Below, in pieces: positions 62,728 through 64,000 of a stretch of DNA of 64,000 nt. Location of the stretch: assembly GCF_000482465.1 (NCBI RefSeq), contig NZ_KI519420.1, positions 235,991 through 299,990 on the forward strand, written 5' to 3'. The notes under the pieces were generated by a model. That model was not told the origin of the DNA and did no database searches. It worked only from the letters and a program-made list of their open reading frames with translations. Source of the stretch: Runella limosa DSM 17973. Lineage in GTDB: Bacteria; Bacteroidota; Bacteroidia; Cytophagales; Spirosomataceae. The position numbers and the translations under genes are program-made. Position 1 is the stretch's first letter. Each line of letters opens with the position of its first letter.

Positions 62728-63780
62728 CTATTTAGGCCGCGTTTGCTCACTCGTCAGGAAGCCTACCATGTACAAATCAAAACCACCTTTGCCTTGGGGA
62801 CGGTTGCATGAAAAGATGCCCAAATGGTAGTTGAAGTCATAGACAGAAGCCGTAACGGGGCGGTATTCATCATAGGTGGTATTGACGCGACTTCCCATGT
62901 TTTCGGGTTGTGACCACGTTCCGTTGGTGAGTTGAGCAGAATAAATATCAAAACCTCCCAAACCACCCGTACGATTGGAAGTAAAATATAGGGTATTGCT
63001 CCAATAGCTTGTTGCAAAGTGCGGACATTTGTCGTCGGAGGGTGAAGAGAGTTGGGTGTTTTTCTTGACAGGTAGAATAGCTCTGGCCAATAAGGTGGAC
63101 AAAAGCTGGGTTTTATCATTGGGCAAATCGGCCTCAAAAATGTCAAAATTCCCCTCGCGGTTGGAGCAAAAATAGACTTTGCTAAAATCTGAATTGAACG
63201 TAGGGTAGGCGTCGTCGCTCGTGCTGTTGAGCCATGCCACTTCAAAAGGCCCTTCGGCCGTATTTTTATCGTTGAAATTGTGTACAAACTTAATTTGTAA
63301 ATCTCCCGATGAATCGTCGGCGTAGAGCAACAAAAACTTACCCTCGTGGCGGGTACTTCCACTATTGATGATTTGTCGGTCAAACGAATAAACCACTGGC
63401 CCTAGCACATTGCACGATTGATTGGCCTTCTGTACTAAAAGCTGGTAGTAAGACGCGTCTTTGGCAATGTCGAGGTTGTATTGAATGCTGGCCTTGGCGT
63501 TGAGTAAGTTGGTTTTGTCGTCGTATTCTAACTCAAAAGGTTTAGCAACAAGGTTAAAAAGCTCTTTACGGTCACGTTTTGAGGAAAAAATAAGATAGCC
63601 ATTTCCGTAGCGGTTGCCTGGCAAGGCGGAGTTGTAATCGTCAAACTCAGAATTAAAGGCTTCTAAATTGACGGGCTGCGCAAGGAACTTTCCAGTGTGG
63701 TCATTAAAAAGACCATTGGGGCACGCAGTCATTAAACATACTATTGCAGTAGCAATTCCGAACGATAGAAGACGGTTCAT
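62728..63780 (-). CDS. WD40-like (PD40/TolB-like) lipoprotein
   Basis: 350 residues. Signal peptide with lipobox LMTAC (Cys near residue 20). The later part has repeated blades: DAYPTFNSDFSKVYFCSNRE, SYWSNTLYFTSNRTGGLGGF and FNYHLGIFSCNRPQGKGGFD, each with FCSNR/FTSNR/FSCNR then GxxD, the PD40 pattern. Likely a scaffold or carbohydrate-binding envelope protein. ATG 63780 is chosen; the longer reading runs into the tandem repeat upstream. Confidence 0.83.
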   Translation of the reverse strand: MNRLLSFGIATAIVCLMTACPNGLFNDHTGKFLAQPVNLEAFNSEFDDYNSALPGNRYGNGYLIFSSKRDRKELFNLVAKPFELEYDDKTNLLNAKASIQYNLDIAKDASYYQLLVQKANQSCNVLGPVVYSFDRQIINSGSTRHEGKFLLLYADDSSGDLQIKFVHNFNDKNTAEGPFEVAWLNSTSDDAYPTFNSDFSKVYFCSNREGNFDIFEADLPNDKTQLLSTLLARAILPVKKNTQLSSPSDDKCPHFATSYWSNTLYFTSNRTGGLGGFDIYSAQLTNGTWSQPENMGSRVNTTYDEYRPVTASVYDFNYHLGIFSCNRPQGKGGFDLYMVGFLTSEQTRPK

Positions 63781-63849
63781 AGAGGAGGTGAGTCTAGTTT
63801 TTTGGAAGACGCAAAAAAGAAGCACAACGTTGGAAAGAGCCTTGACTTT

Positions 63850-63999
63850 GTGCCTCAGGGTATGAGTACCCTGAGAATTATTCGGCTGATTTCGTCGGGA
63901 TATGAGTATCCCTCCGCACGGGTCGTGCCTCAGGGTACTCATACCCTGAAAATTATTTGGCTGATTTCGTCGGGATATAAGTATCCCTCTGCACGTGTC
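63850..63999. repeat. 75-bp tandem repeat with conserved-loop hairpins, running off the window end
   Basis: Two copies (63850-63924 and 63925-63999) and the first base of a third. Hairpins: CTCAGGGTA-TGAG-TACCCTGAG and GGGATA-TGAG-TATCCC in copy 1; CAGGGTA-CTCA-TACCCTG and GGGATA-TAAG-TATCCC in copy 2. The first hairpin loop is inverted between copies while the rest keeps its direction. Confidence 0.82.
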
Positions 64000-64000
64000 G

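Noticed and set aside
62763..63383. 206-codon frame in another frame of the WD40-like gene
   Set aside because: Composition is rich in Pro/Ser/Ile without domain pattern; the annotated frame carries the PD40 blades.
63850..63999. Tandem repeat as a CRISPR array
   Set aside because: Units are contiguous with no spacers, 75 bp long, and no cas genes are present.

Overview
The window reads as chromosomal DNA of a Bacteroidota bacterium, most likely a Cytophagales member of the Runella/Spirosoma type. The reasons are: two giant subtilases with type IX secretion sorting tails, a fused SecDF, a CarboxypepD-plug TonB receptor, several perfect TAnnTTTG/TTTG promoters (the Bacteroidota sigma-A pattern), ATGA-coupled operons and moderate GC. 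The genus is an inference. I saw no tRNA, rRNA, CRISPR array, phage or transposase gene.

Layout. 1-5.7 kb: two tandem secreted S8 peptidases, the first cut by the window edge. 5.8-10 kb: an alpha/beta hydrolase coupled to mobA, a convergent membrane-anchored hydrolase, xylulokinase and a small membrane protein. 10-17 kb: secDF, an acetoacetate-decarboxylase-like gene with a lipoprotein, biotin carboxylase, and a DoxX protein. 17-24 kb: a heavy-metal efflux operon (His-rich exported protein, TolC, an unusual fused RND adaptor, a CzcA/CusA pump carrying an in-frame palindrome). 24-26 kb: membrane protein, lipoprotein, and a HigA antitoxin next to a decayed higB. 26-30 kb: small His-containing protein, TonB receptor and secreted thioredoxin, then a zinc dehydrogenase. 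31-35 kb: YgiD dioxygenase and a periplasmic sugar-oxidation set (GMC dehydrogenase, subunit 3, aldo/keto reductase). 35-42 kb: OmpA lipoprotein, a sugar isomerase-like protein, and a divergent MarR / EmrA-EmrB-TolC drug efflux locus with overlapping promoters and repeated operator words. 42-48 kb: an isolated nuoD, a PhoB-like regulator, rnpA-rpmH, a GT-C membrane glycosyltransferase, a lipoprotein and maf. 48.5-50.2 kb: a coupled HipA-like kinase/DUF3037 pair of unknown role. 50-56.7 kb: MaoC, an atypical SDR, DUF547, an oxidoreductase, rhaM, a PLP enzyme and a NamZ-like protein. 56.8-60.1 kb: an NAD salvage cluster (NrtR-like Nudix regulator, NadV, PRPP synthetase) with palindromic operator candidates and a 249-bp MITE-like element between nadV and prs. 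60-64 kb: an exported SAM-hydrolase-fold protein, a GH10-like lipoprotein, a WD40-type lipoprotein and a 75-bp tandem repeat running off the end.

The most unusual content is non-coding. A set of hairpins keeps the tetraloop TGAG/TAAG (or its complement) while the stem sequence changes. A perfect 25-bp inverted repeat sits inside the coding frame of the metal pump. The MITE-like element splits the NAD salvage genes. Several intergenic palindromes are built from repeated short words. Functionally, the window combines housekeeping genes with metal, drug, sugar and NAD salvage modules.
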